Source: Candidatus Methanomethylophilus alvi Mx1201 (GTDB lineage: Archaea; Thermoplasmatota; Thermoplasmata; Methanomassiliicoccales; Methanomethylophilaceae). Taken from it: a stretch of 64,000 bases of DNA. Position 1 is the stretch's first letter, and each line of letters opens with the position of its first letter. This document shows, in pieces, positions 17,817-26,018 of the stretch. The translations under genes and the position numbers were made by a program. The notes beneath the pieces are model-generated. The model was not told the DNA's origin. It made no database searches and was given only the letters and a program-made list of their open reading frames with translations. The DNA lies in assembly GCF_000300255.2 (NCBI RefSeq), contig NC_020913.1:1424692-1488691 (forward strand), written 5' to 3'.

Positions 17817-18074
17817 ATGACGATAGTTCTCAGACTTGACAGGATAATGGCGGATAGGAAGATATCCCTCAACGAACTTTCGGAGAAAGTAGGGATAACC
17901 AACGTCAATCTTTCCAAGATAAAGACCGGGAAGATATCCGCCATAAGGTTCTCCACCTTGAATGCGATATGCAAGGCCTTGGATTGCCAACCAGGAGACA
18001 TACTGGAATATCAGGATGACGAGGGCGGGATATCCGATGACCGACATCAGAGGCCGCAGACAGAACTTCGATGA
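17817..18074 (+). CDS. Cro/C1-family (YozG-like) helix-turn-helix regulator
   Basis: 85 residues. MTIVLRLDRIMADRKISLNELSEKVGITNVNLSKIKTGKISAIRFSTLNAICKALDCQPGDILEY is a complete XRE domain of the short YozG type; the last 17 residues are a hydrophilic tail. Partner of the DUF2975 gene 4 bases upstream and probably its regulator. The gene's last 38 bases overlap the start of the next gene in another frame. Confidence 0.88.
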   Translation: MTIVLRLDRIMADRKISLNELSEKVGITNVNLSKIKTGKISAIRFSTLNAICKALDCQPGDILEYQDDEGGISDDRHQRPQTELR

Positions 18075-18882
18075 CGTAGCATGTCCTGCGGAGGATTGTC
18101 CTCTCCGCGGACAGAAAGGTCGGAAGAACATAGTCGGCAACGGAACCTACCTTGTAGGTGAGGAGAGAGTCCGCAAATTCATCTGCAAAGAGTGTGGCCA
18201 CACCTTCAACAGCCGTACCGGTACAGCCTCGGAAGGACTCCGTTACAGCGATGCCGACGTCTCCGCGGCACTGGATCTCCTGCGCTCGGGAAAAAGCGTC
18301 AAAGAGACGGCCGAAACGGTCGGATGCAGCATAACGACCATCAGAAGATGGTCCGCCCGCATAAATGATGATCAAACGGACAGCGACGATGACTTCATCC
18401 TATCCGAACCCAGCATGTTCCGCGTGGGTGAATACAGTGTCCCGAAACACATAATATATTTCCCGGAAAGGGCCGGCAAGTGCTTCCGTAACGTATTGTC
18501 GCAGCAGATCCGCGGGACGGGGATCAAAAGATACCATGTTCCTTTCATAGCCGAGATAGGGGCCGCCCCCCATATGTCCCAGAAGGACCTGGCCCGCATA
18601 CTCCCGTTCGATAAATCGCGTATATCCATGGTCGTCAACGAACTCATGGCCGACGGATACGTCGTCAACGAGAGCAGCTCCAAGACATGGTCCCTCGTAC
18701 TGACTGCAAAAGGCCGCAGGGTGTTGAAGGACATCGACGAGGTGATGGGGAGGGCCAGCGAAAAGATATTCGCAGACTTCACAGCAGAGGACCTGGACAC
18801 ATACGAGCGGTTGGTCAACAAGATGATCAAGCACTTGGACGAGGTCCAGAAATACGATCCGCGCAATGAGAGGCGGTCGTAA
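18037..18882 (+). CDS. Zinc-ribbon plus HTH plus MarR-type three-part regulator
   Basis: 281 residues in three parts. Residues 1-60 form a zinc ribbon with CPAEDCPLRG and FICKECGHTF, like the InsA-type transposase zinc domain. Residues 62-105 are a helix-turn-helix (DADVSAALDLLRSGKSVKETAETVGCSITTIRRW). Residues 150-281 are a MarR-like winged helix (HMSQKDLARILPFDKSRISMVVNELMADGYV with wing SSKTWSLVLTAKG). The start overlaps the XRE gene by 38 bases. It is followed by repeated sites and a DHA2 exporter, the usual target of MarR regulators. The combination suggests a domesticated transposase DNA-binding module fused to a MarR domain; function inferred only. Confidence 0.65.
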   Translation: MTDIRGRRQNFDDVACPAEDCPLRGQKGRKNIVGNGTYLVGEERVRKFICKECGHTFNSRTGTASEGLRYSDADVSAALDLLRSGKSVKETAETVGCSITTIRRWSARINDDQTDSDDDFILSEPSMFRVGEYSVPKHIIYFPERAGKCFRNVLSQQIRGTGIKRYHVPFIAEIGAAPHMSQKDLARILPFDKSRISMVVNELMADGYVVNESSSKTWSLVLTAKGRRVLKDIDEVMGRASEKIFADFTAEDLDTYERLVNKMIKHLDEVQKYDPRNERRS

Positions 18883-18886
18883 CTAA

Positions 18887-18928
18887 TCAACCATAAACGG
18901 ATTAAGACTTTTATTTTTCAACCATAAA
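18887..18928. promoter_or_regulatory. Direct repeat tcaaccataaa, candidate operator
   Basis: tcaaccataaa at 18887-18897 and again at 18918-18928, offset 31 bases (three helical turns). They sit just after the zinc-ribbon/MarR regulator and upstream of the exporter gene, a likely binding region. Confidence 0.4.
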
Positions 18929-19153
18929 AAGTCAGATTAAAACATCAGTACGTGTGAAGGACGACCCCTCTCCGGACTTCGGGACATTTGCGATATTACT
19001 TGCAAAAAATAAATGTCTGGCTCATTTGAAATGCAAATATTTTCAGTACAGCCGTATTAATAGTTTTTTGAAAAACAATCCAACAGGAACATAAACATCA
19101 AAATAGTTTATTGGTAAACGATTAAATATACGGTTTATTTCGCCTATCTCCAT

Positions 19154-20833
19154 ATGGCAGTTGAACAAATAACCTACAAGAATATCGATCCGAAGGTCCG
19201 GAACATGATAATGGTCGGACTTTCGTTCGCGATGCTTGTTGCGTGTTTCGACGGAACTATCGTCGGAACCTGCGGTCCGGTCATCGCCGAAGACCTCAAC
19301 GGAACAAGCCTCTACTCTTGGATGGTCACCGCATATATGCTGTGCGAGACCATCATGATCCCGATATCGGGAAAACTATCCGACCTCTATGGAAGGAAAC
19401 CCCTGTTCCTCATCGGACTCACCCTCTTCGTCGTGGGATCCATATTCGCAGGGATGTCCACCAGCATGGAGATGCTGATCGCATGCCGCGCCATACAGGG
19501 TCTCGGAGGAGGTATCCTGATCCCTGTAGCCACCGCGGCTGTGGCCGACCTATACTCCCCCAAGGACAGGGCCAGGATGCAGGGTATCCTCGGAGCGGTC
19601 TTCGGTATCGGAAGCGGTATCGGGCCCCTCATTGGAGGATACATAACCGAATACATCAGCTGGCACTGGATCTTCTACATCAACATCCCGATGGCTCTCG
19701 TAGCATACACCCTGACCATCAAGAAGTTCCCCACCCCCGTCTACGACGAGAAGCCCATAATCGATGTGAAGGGTATCGCATTCCTGTCCATCATGCTTCT
19801 CGACATCCTGCTGTTCTTCGAGTGGGCCGGAAGCAAGTTCGACTGGGTGAGCGCCGAGTCGTTCGTCATGATCGCCATCGCCCTTGCGATGATCGTGCTC
19901 TTCGTGACCGTCGAGAGGAAGGCCGCCGAGCCTATCCTCGCACCCCACCTCGTCCACAACAAGACCGTCATACTCGCATGCATATTCATGTTCGTCTTCG
20001 GACTGGCCATGATGGGCGCCATGATGTATTCGTCCATGTTCGCCATCTCCATCCTCGGCCTCAACACCCTGGAGGCAGGAGAGTACTCCCTGGCACTCGT
20101 GGCAGGAATGATGATCACATCCATGCTCAGCGGAAATCTGGTGAATAAGACCGGATACAAGTTCTGGCTCATCATCGGCCCCATAATCACTGCGCTGGGA
20201 CTGTATATGTTCAGCGGGATGACCGTGGGCACGGAGCTCAGCTATTACGCCATCTGCCTGTTCGTCTTCGGAATCGGTCTCGGATGCATGATGTCCGTTA
20301 TCATGGTCGCCGTCCAGAACAGTTCCGAGCCCTCGGAGATGGGTATGACCACATCCGCCGTCAACGTCATCAGATCCATCGGTACCACCGTCGGAACGGC
20401 CGTCTTCGCTACACTGATCGGGAACAGGCTCGGAGTCGAACTGATGAATCATGTAAGCGAGTTCACATACGAGCACATCCAGCACGGAACGGGAGTCCTT
20501 GACGACCTGGCCAATGCCGTCCAGAATGTCATTAACGGATCCCTGGACCCCATCGACCTCTCGATCTTCGCCGATATGAACAACATCCTGCTGTCGTTCG
20601 CGAACAGCATAGACTTCGCATTCCTGTGCGGAGCGGTGATGATGGCATGCCTCATCATAATCGGCATCTTCTTCAAGGCCCAGAGGGCCCCCGAGATGCC
20701 CAGGGAGATCCACTTCGACGATGAGCCTGTGTCCGCTGCCACCACGGCCGTCTCCTCCTCTGCCCAGGAACAGTCTGTCGCCTCTCTCGGATCCGACGGC
20801 ACATCCCCTGAGGAAGAACGTAAGAGCGATTGA
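19154..20833 (+). CDS. DHA2-family (EmrB/QacA) MFS drug exporter
   Basis: 559 residues, 14 predicted membrane helices. Signatures: LVACFDGTIVGTCGPVI in TM1 (motif D1, with an Asp as in QacA/EmrB), GKLSDLYGRKPLF (motif A, loop 2-3), and GSGIGPLIGGYITEYISWHWIF (motif C, antiporter). The C-terminus ends in a hydrophilic Ser/Ala-rich tail of about 45 residues. Proton-driven export of hydrophobic compounds is expected. A TATA-like ttaaatata lies 24-32 bases before the ATG, so the message is nearly leaderless. Probably controlled by the regulator encoded just upstream. Confidence 0.9.
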   Translation: MAVEQITYKNIDPKVRNMIMVGLSFAMLVACFDGTIVGTCGPVIAEDLNGTSLYSWMVTAYMLCETIMIPISGKLSDLYGRKPLFLIGLTLFVVGSIFAGMSTSMEMLIACRAIQGLGGGILIPVATAAVADLYSPKDRARMQGILGAVFGIGSGIGPLIGGYITEYISWHWIFYINIPMALVAYTLTIKKFPTPVYDEKPIIDVKGIAFLSIMLLDILLFFEWAGSKFDWVSAESFVMIAIALAMIVLFVTVERKAAEPILAPHLVHNKTVILACIFMFVFGLAMMGAMMYSSMFAISILGLNTLEAGEYSLALVAGMMITSMLSGNLVNKTGYKFWLIIGPIITALGLYMFSGMTVGTELSYYAICLFVFGIGLGCMMSVIMVAVQNSSEPSEMGMTTSAVNVIRSIGTTVGTAVFATLIGNRLGVELMNHVSEFTYEHIQHGTGVLDDLANAVQNVINGSLDPIDLSIFADMNNILLSFANSIDFAFLCGAVMMACLIIIGIFFKAQRAPEMPREIHFDDEPVSAATTAVSSSAQEQSVASLGSDGTSPEEERKSD

Positions 20834-20838
20834 AAACG

Positions 20839-20873
20839 AAGGTGCCGCAAAGGCACCTTCCCTTTCCTTTTTA
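20839..20873 (+). terminator. Terminator of the exporter gene
   Basis: aaggtgcc-gcaaa-ggcacctt hairpin followed by ccctttcctttttatt. Confidence 0.75.
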
Positions 20874-20947
20874 TTATAAAAATCCGTCCGACCGCATAAC
20901 GGCCGGAACAGAGATCAAGAAGTTTCAACCAGGATGCCCGGGCGCGA

Positions 20948-21697
20948 TCACATCACTATGCCGCCATCCACGTTTATGATCGTTCCCGTGGTGAAGGAAG
21001 ACTCATCGGATGCCAGGTAAACGTAGGCCCCGGCAAGCTCGTCAGGTTCGGCCATACGACCCAGAGGGGTCATCATAGACAGGAACTGTCTCATCCTCTC
21101 ATCCGTGAATTCCTTGGCCATGTCTGTGGCGACCGCCCCCGGTGCGACGGCGTTCACGCGTATACCATATTGTCCCAGCTCCTTAGCACAGGACTTCGTG
21201 AGACCGTTGATACCGAACTTGGAAGAGGAGTAGGCGGTCTGCATCTTCCCCCCATACGTCCCGACCATCGAACTTGTATTGATGATACTTCCGCCGCCGT
21301 TATCCTTCATGACACGTGCGACCTCCCTGGTGATCTTGAAGGGCCCTACGAGATTTATGTCAATGACCGAAGTGAAATCCTCATCGGTCATGTCGAGCAT
21401 GCTCTTGGTGGACGTCACTCCGGCATTGTTGACCAATACGTCTATGCGCCCCCACTTTGTGACGACCTTCTCCACCATGTCCTTGACCTGTACGGTATCG
21501 TTGACATCGAATCCGAATCCGGCTATGTCTGCATCGGGGAATTCCGTCTTCAGTTTGGCTACGGCTTTGTCCGCAGACTCCTGCCTGCTACCGCAAAGAG
21601 CGACTTTGGAGCCCTCTCTGAGGAATGCACGGGCTATGGAGAACCCTATCCCACGCGATGCACCTGTTATGACCGCCACCTTGTTCTCGAGTCTCAT
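20948..21697 (-). CDS. SDR-family oxidoreductase (FabG-like)
   Basis: 249 residues, classical short-chain dehydrogenase: TGASRGIG cofactor loop, NNAG, INTSSM with the catalytic serine, YSSSK with the catalytic Tyr-Lys, and the PGAVATDM segment. The end VDGGIVM is standard. CGSRQE after beta-2 suggests NADP(H). ATG 21697 was chosen because the Rossmann fold starts there; the longer frame to 21820 runs through the palindromic upstream region. Substrate is unknown; archaea lack the bacterial fatty acid cycle, so a role other than FabG is likely. Confidence 0.85.
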   Translation of the reverse strand: MRLENKVAVITGASRGIGFSIARAFLREGSKVALCGSRQESADKAVAKLKTEFPDADIAGFGFDVNDTVQVKDMVEKVVTKWGRIDVLVNNAGVTSTKSMLDMTDEDFTSVIDINLVGPFKITREVARVMKDNGGGSIINTSSMVGTYGGKMQTAYSSSKFGINGLTKSCAKELGQYGIRVNAVAPGAVATDMAKEFTDERMRQFLSMMTPLGRMAEPDELAGAYVYLASDESSFTTGTIINVDGGIVM

Positions 21698-21716
21698 TTC
21701 ACTTGACTTCCCATAC

Positions 21717-21814
21717 TCCGTATTACGGAATACAGATGTTACAATCCGACCATGGTTAAAACAACACCTCTTCCGGGAACACACATGTGGTATGGCATGC
21801 ATACCCGGATTGTA
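21717..21814. promoter_or_regulatory. Nested inverted repeats upstream of the SDR gene
   Basis: A dyad tccgt-att-acgga (21717-21729) lies 20 bases before the SDR start. A 9-bp inverted pair tacaatccg (21740-21748) / cggattgta (21806-21814) encloses ggtatg-gcatg-catacc. These look like binding sites or a folded RNA; no matching regulator is adjacent. Confidence 0.4.
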
Positions 21815-21971
21815 ATGCACTTACTGGAAAACGCCACCCTATCGAAAATAACCGCTCCCGGCGCCGGTCGGAGGCCTTATGTCGATAACGATGGGGTATG
21901 GGAAATATGAAGATCGCAACAGGACCTATGTTTGCAGGAAAAACCGCTGAACAAAGACTTGGATGATAAGT

Positions 21972-22047
21972 TGGTGGGCCCCCTCGGATTTGAACCGGGG
22001 TCACATGCACCCCAAGCATGAAGGATACCAAGCTACCCCAAGGGCCC
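21972..22047 (-). tRNA. tRNA-Pro (anticodon GGG)
   Basis: 76 nt including an encoded 3' CCA. Acceptor gggccct pairs with the 3' ggggccc (one T-G wobble). The anticodon stem catgc / gcatg closes the loop ttggggt, giving anticodon GGG. The T loop is ttcaaat, with one mismatch in the T stem. It lies on the same strand as the ribosomal operon, 50 bases after rpoN. Together with 7825-7897 it gives two proline isoacceptors in the window. Confidence 0.92.
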
Positions 22048-22099
22048 ACTTAATAGGGTATTAATTAGTTTAGTTTAAAAAGTTTTGGGTGCCAGAAGC

Positions 22100-22291
22100 T
22101 CATCCGAGCTGAGCGATCTCGCCGATGAGGTCTGCGTGGGACACGATCATCCTGCGGCAGCAGTATCTCTCGAATCCCAGATCATCGAGGACCTTCTGAG
22201 GTTCCTCGCCCATCTTCACGCGCTTGACGTACTCGGGGTAGGCAGAGCCCACGACCTTTCCGCATGTGAAACATCTCACCGGTATTATCAT
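22100..22291 (-). CDS. rpoN: DNA-directed RNA polymerase subunit N (RpoN/Rpb10)
   Basis: 63 residues. [13 protein letters not shown] with a CxxC zinc pair and [10 protein letters not shown] with the second CC pair, the Rpb10 zinc bundle. Structural subunit of archaeal RNA polymerase. It is the last gene of the L18e-L13-S9-RpoN operon, a conserved archaeal arrangement, and starts 9 bases after S9. Confidence 0.96.
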   Translation of the reverse strand: MIIPVRCFTCGKVVGSAYPEYVKRVKMGEEPQKVLDDLGFERYCCRRMIVSHADLIGEIAQLG

Positions 22292-22300
22292 GATATCATC

Positions 22301-22708
22301 TCAACGGTAGGACTTCTGCTTCTTGGCACGGGCACCGCGTCCCAGGGGCTTCTTGGGCAGTTTCCTCCTGTCATCGTTGATGATGAGGGTCCTGTCGTAT
22401 GCCCTGAAGAGAGCTTCGAGCTCGTCGTCCTTGTAGAAGTCGACGAGTCCCCTTGCGATAGCGGTCCTGACTGCGGCCGCCTGTCCCATGACTCCTCCGC
22501 CCTGTACGGTAACGGAGATGTCGACCTTTGCGGCCTTCTCGGGGACGAGCTGGAGGGGCTCCTCGATCTTGAGCCTTGCAAGCTCGGGGCTGTAGATCGC
22601 GATGGGGGTCTTGTTGACGACAACCTTTCCGGTTCCCTCTTTGACGACCGCCCTTGCGATCGCGGTCTTCCTCTTTCCACTGGTGTTGACTGCGTCCATT
22701 TGAATCAT
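22301..22708 (-). CDS. rps9: 30S ribosomal protein S9
   Basis: 135 residues. VNTSGKRKTAIARAVVKEG at the N-terminus, the QAAAVRTAIARGL core and a C-terminal GRGARAKKQKSYR whose last residues reach the P-site tRNA. The start at 22708 overlaps the L13 stop by ATGA; an ATG three codons later (22699) would also fit, with better spacing from ggtga. Confidence 0.96.
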   Translation of the reverse strand: MIQMDAVNTSGKRKTAIARAVVKEGTGKVVVNKTPIAIYSPELARLKIEEPLQLVPEKAAKVDISVTVQGGGVMGQAAAVRTAIARGLVDFYKDDELEALFRAYDRTLIINDDRRKLPKKPLGRGARAKKQKSYR

Positions 22709-23130
22709 CTCACCTTAGACCCAAGGAACTCAGAGATCTCTCCCAGGGTGACGTATTTGCATGTGACTGCCCTGTCAGCCTCTTCGGGCCTGACCTTGTT
22801 CGAATCCTCGAACTGCTTGGGGGCACCGACGAAGACGTGAAGGCGCCTGAAGGCGTCCCTTCCGCTGCTGGACATCCAGGGGATCATTCCCCTGACGCAT
22901 CTCTTGAACAGCAGATCGGAGCGGCGGGGGTAGAACGGTCCTTTCCTCTTGGAGACATCTCCGCGGTCGACCTTGTTCTTGAAGTCCTTAAGGATCTCCG
23001 ACCTCTCACCGGTGATGATGATCTGCTCGGCGTTGAGGACGACTACCTCCTCCCCGGCCATGATCATTTCGGCGACGTTGCTGGCAAGCCTTCCGTAAAT
23101 GAGGCCTTTTCCATCGATAACGGTAACCAT
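22705..23130 (-). CDS. rpl13: 50S ribosomal protein L13
   Basis: 141 residues. GLIYGRLASNVAEMIMAGEEVVVLNAEQIIITG at the N-terminus, GPFYPRRSDLLFKRCVRGMIPW in the middle, as in archaeal L13. 6 bases after L18e, 4-base overlap with S9. Confidence 0.96.
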   Translation of the reverse strand: MVTVIDGKGLIYGRLASNVAEMIMAGEEVVVLNAEQIIITGERSEILKDFKNKVDRGDVSKRKGPFYPRRSDLLFKRCVRGMIPWMSSSGRDAFRRLHVFVGAPKQFEDSNKVRPEEADRAVTCKYVTLGEISEFLGSKVR

Positions 23131-23136
23131 TACAAT

Positions 23137-23505
23137 TCACCCCATGATCCTGACTTTAGAGCCCTGAGGGTTCTCTTCCATCAGCTCCCTGATGGTCATG
23201 GTCTTTCCTCCGGCGGCGACGATGGCTGCTGCGGCCTTGGCTGAGAAGCTGTAGGCGGCAACGGTGACCTTCTTGTCGATCTCACCGGCGGCGAGGACCT
23301 TACCGGGTACGATAATGGTCTCTCCGTCCTTTGCGTATTTCTGTATCTTGCTGAGGTTCGCCTCGGCCCACACCCTGCTGGGTGCTTCGAGCCGGAGCGC
23401 GATGTCTCGCCAGATAGCAGCCTTCTCGTTCTCCCTAGTCTTCGCCTTCAGATCTGCGATCAGGGCGACAAGCTGGGGGTTAGATTTGTAGCAAGTTCTG
23501 CTCAT
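23137..23505 (-). CDS. rpl18e: 50S ribosomal protein L18e
   Basis: 122 residues, the archaeal/eukaryotic L18e (L15 superfamily). Typical features are NPQLVALIADLKAKTRENEKAAIWRD, then VIVPGKVLAAGEI and the YSFSAKAAAAIVAAGG C-terminal helix. First gene of the ribosomal operon; the AT-rich region 23520-23590 upstream must hold its promoter and that of the divergent TIM-barrel gene. Confidence 0.95.
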   Translation of the reverse strand: MSRTCYKSNPQLVALIADLKAKTRENEKAAIWRDIALRLEAPSRVWAEANLSKIQKYAKDGETIIVPGKVLAAGEIDKKVTVAAYSFSAKAAAAIVAAGGKTMTIRELMEENPQGSKVRIMG

Positions 23506-23677
23506 TTTCTGACTCTCCCGACATTGGGTAGACCGCTCGTATGCTGGTCCTGCTTATAAATCTATCCCGTCCCTCTTTCCTTCTTTATTTTATAGAAAGA
23601 TAGGGGAACCTTGGCCTCGGCGGTGTGGCTAAGGTTTAATACTTTAATCCTTGTTGATGGGCCATCAGTGATTGTCC

Positions 23678-24835
23678 ATGATAAGATACGGACCCGCCGG
23701 TATCCCGCTGTCCTGCAAAGGACGCACCCTGAAGGACGGAATAGAGGATGTTCATAACCTCGCCCTCACCGCTCTCGAAATACAGATGGTCAGACCGAAG
23801 ACATTCTTCCGCGCCCCTGACGAGGACGAGGAAGTAGGGAAATCCATCAGAGAGCTCGACGGAGAGTCCGGCTTCGTGATCGGGATAGACAAGGGGGAGG
23901 ATGACATCATCTATGACCCCGACGTCGTCATCGACGAGGAGGACAACCTTCTGGAGATGGCATCGGGGATCGCATACTGCTTCAACGACCTGTATGCCCT
24001 CGGCAACATGGCCAGGAGGCACGATGTGGCACTATCGCTCCACACCCCCTATTACATGGACCTCGGAGGGGAGCTCTACGACGACTCGTACGAGATGCCC
24101 GAGGACGACGAATATGCGGAGATGCCTCCGGAGACACTCTCGATGCAGTGTTTCAACACCCTGAGGAACGGCGGGGTGGTCCTCAACGCCCTCGGCGGGA
24201 ACGTTGTGGTCACCAACCTCGGCCCCTACGACCCTAAGAGAAGCAGGGAGGACACCGAGGCCAACATGATGGACAACCTCAGCGAGCTCATGAGATGGTG
24301 GAAATCCATGAAACTGAAGCCCAAACTGGGGGTGGAGGTCACCGGACAGCAGGACGTATGGGGTTCGCTGGACCAGGTCCTGGACCTCTGCGATTCCTTC
24401 AAAGGGGCCGTCGTCCCCGTCCTCAACTTCGCACAGTATCAGTCCAGGACCAAAGGGTCCCTCATAACATCCACGGACTTCGCCGACCTCATAGCCCAGT
24501 TCGTCCCCTACTCCAAGGACGGGGTATACTCCTCGTTCTCCAATGTGGAGTTCGACACCGAAGGGAACGAGAAATGGCTCACCCCTCTGAAGAAAGGTGA
24601 CCTGAAGTTCGAAAGGCTCGCAGAATGCCTTGCGGACATGATGCCGGAGATAACCCTGATCTCTTCCTCCCCTCTTCTGGAACATGATGCCGTATACATG
24701 AGGACCCTCACGGAGAGGGTACTCTCCAAGAAGGCGGCCAAATACCTCAAGGACAAGAAGAAGTCCGACGAGGCGGCGGCCATCGCCAACGGGACACTCG
24801 CCCCGGCGGACCCCAACGACGAACCCGAGGCCTGA
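23678..24835 (+). CDS. Endonuclease IV-like TIM-barrel protein
   Basis: 385 residues from ATG 23678 (MIRYGPAGIPLSCKGRTLKDG). The pattern GP.GIP.....T..DG...V..LAL.A.EIQMVRP and the later LSLHTPYYMDL and VTGQQDVWGSLDQVLDLC follow the AP-endonuclease-2/xylose-isomerase TIM barrel. The metal-site residues are only partly recognisable, so whether it cuts abasic DNA is uncertain. An insertion of acidic residues (DEEDNLLE) and a hydrophilic C-terminal tail (KKSDEAAAIANG) are extra. It precedes hxlB by 20 bases and is probably co-transcribed. Confidence 0.7.
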   Translation: MIRYGPAGIPLSCKGRTLKDGIEDVHNLALTALEIQMVRPKTFFRAPDEDEEVGKSIRELDGESGFVIGIDKGEDDIIYDPDVVIDEEDNLLEMASGIAYCFNDLYALGNMARRHDVALSLHTPYYMDLGGELYDDSYEMPEDDEYAEMPPETLSMQCFNTLRNGGVVLNALGGNVVVTNLGPYDPKRSREDTEANMMDNLSELMRWWKSMKLKPKLGVEVTGQQDVWGSLDQVLDLCDSFKGAVVPVLNFAQYQSRTKGSLITSTDFADLIAQFVPYSKDGVYSSFSNVEFDTEGNEKWLTPLKKGDLKFERLAECLADMMPEITLISSSPLLEHDAVYMRTLTERVLSKKAAKYLKDKKKSDEAAAIANGTLAPADPNDEPEA

Positions 24836-24855
24836 AAAGGAAAGGAGGGAAGTCC

Positions 24856-25392
24856 TTGGAGACCATTGATTACCTCGAGGGTCACATCAAGGAGGCCCTC
24901 GAACGTATCTCCGACGTGGACCGCGACCGCCTTGCCGACCTGATAATATCCAGCAACCGCATATTCATCTTCGGTGCCGGAAGATCGGGTCTGGTGGGAC
25001 AGATGTTTGCGGTACGCCTCGTACAACTGGGTCTCCATGTGTATTTCGTCGGGGACATGACGACCCCGATCATCGGCAAGGGCGACCTGGTCATTCTGAT
25101 ATCCAACACCGGGAGGACCATGTCGGTCACGAAGACCGCACAGATCGCAAAGAGGATCGGCTCCCACGTCGTCTGCGTCACATCCAACCGGAAGTGCGAT
25201 CTGGCGAAAGCCGCGGACACGTGCATCGTCATAGACCCGGCCGAGGACGGGGATACTGCGGAACTGGCACCGTTGGGTACCCTGTTCGAGGACACCGCCC
25301 TCATGTTCTTCGACTGCATGATACCCGTCCTTATGAAGCGCAAAGGCATATCCGAAGACAAGATGCGGTCGCATCATGCCATCTGGGTATGA
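24856..25392 (+). CDS. hxlB: 6-phospho-3-hexuloisomerase (SIS domain)
   Basis: 178 residues, full SIS domain. Interconverts hexulose 6-phosphate and fructose 6-phosphate; in archaea lacking oxidative pentose phosphate enzymes the reverse direction supplies ribulose 5-phosphate. Signatures are FGAGRSGLVGQMFAVRL, the phosphate-binding SNTGRTMSVTK and the C-terminal SEDKMRSHHAI(W)V helix. The start is a TTG preceded by ggaggg; no ATG lies near. The partner HPS gene is not adjacent. It ends one base before the stop of the convergent JAB-like gene. Confidence 0.88.
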   Translation: METIDYLEGHIKEALERISDVDRDRLADLIISSNRIFIFGAGRSGLVGQMFAVRLVQLGLHVYFVGDMTTPIIGKGDLVILISNTGRTMSVTKTAQIAKRIGSHVVCVTSNRKCDLAKAADTCIVIDPAEDGDTAELAPLGTLFEDTALMFFDCMIPVLMKRKGISEDKMRSHHAIWV

Positions 25393-25794
25393 TCAACCTT
25401 CTAGAACGGCGGCCTGCACTTTTCTGGGTATCCCGTCCTCCACCGCATATATTGCGAAAGACGAGGCCACATTGTCCACCATTATCGCGAAGGCCTTGTC
25501 CCGACCGAAAAGACCCACATGCCTGGCCATGTCCCTCTGGGACATCGAGGTGCCGTCGGGGGATGTTCTGAACCACCCTATGGCCTCATGGATCCCGGAC
25601 ATGGCCGGGATCAGGCCCGATGCAACCCCATAGACCCCCAGGACGTCGCGGTAGAACAGACCGGCGATGAGCCCTTCGGCATCCGTCTCCCTGTAGTACG
25701 CATCATCGGACAGGTCGGCGATCATATCGAACATCATGTCTGTGACGAAAAGCTCCGCCTTGGATATGCGGGTACGCTCGGGAATGTCTCTCAT
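25393..25794 (-). CDS. JAB/MPN-like protein with degenerate metal site
   Basis: 133 residues. The order resembles an MPN/JAMM domain: N-terminal helix (FVTDMMFDMIADLS), a short-strand region around an EG[LI].GL segment (TDAEGLIAGLFYRDVLGVYGV), then IGWFRTSPDGTSMSQRD. The last block aligns with the JAMM sequence GW.H.HP....S..D, but both histidines are replaced (R and S), so zinc binding and isopeptidase activity should be lost. Some MPN domains are scaffolds without metal. Third gene of the E1/Ubl operon, overlapping the Ubl stop by ATGA. The assignment rests on pattern and context. Confidence 0.5.
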   Translation of the reverse strand: MRDIPERTRISKAELFVTDMMFDMIADLSDDAYYRETDAEGLIAGLFYRDVLGVYGVASGLIPAMSGIHEAIGWFRTSPDGTSMSQRDMARHVGLFGRDKAFAIMVDNVASSFAIYAVEDGIPRKVQAAVLEG

Positions 25795-26018
25795 CGGGAC
25801 ACCGATGGCATCGGGACTACGTAATACGTTTCCCCGCCGACCAGGGGGGTATCGTCGGATATTATGTCCGTCCCATTCCTCAGGAGATATGTGCCAGCAC
25901 GCTCACCCCAATATTCCTCCACGATCTTTCTGACGGAATCCACCGTACAGTCATCCGACATATCCACTCTCAGAGACGTCCCGTCCCTTGCATTAACGAC
26001 TTCAATGTCTGTTTCCAT
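25791..26018 (-). CDS. Ubiquitin-like (beta-grasp) protein
   Basis: 75 residues, close to ubiquitin length. The order IEVVNARDGTSLRVDMSDDCTVDSVRKIVEEYWG gives beta hairpin, then the first helix; TYLLRNGTDIISDDTPLV and GETYYVVPM give the later strands, as in ubiquitin and YukD-type folds. There is no C-terminal Gly-Gly; it ends PSVSR, so conjugation would need processing or does not happen. ATG follows gagggagag at good spacing and lies inside the 3' end of the E1 gene (49-base overlap). Downstream overlap of 4 bases with the JAB-like gene. Confidence 0.6.
   Translation of the reverse strand: METDIEVVNARDGTSLRVDMSDDCTVDSVRKIVEEYWGERAGTYLLRNGTDIISDDTPLVGGETYYVVPMPSVSR

Noticed and set aside
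22100..23505. Plus-strand frames opposite the ribosomal operon
   Set aside because: The minus-strand L18e-L13-S9-RpoN genes are certain.
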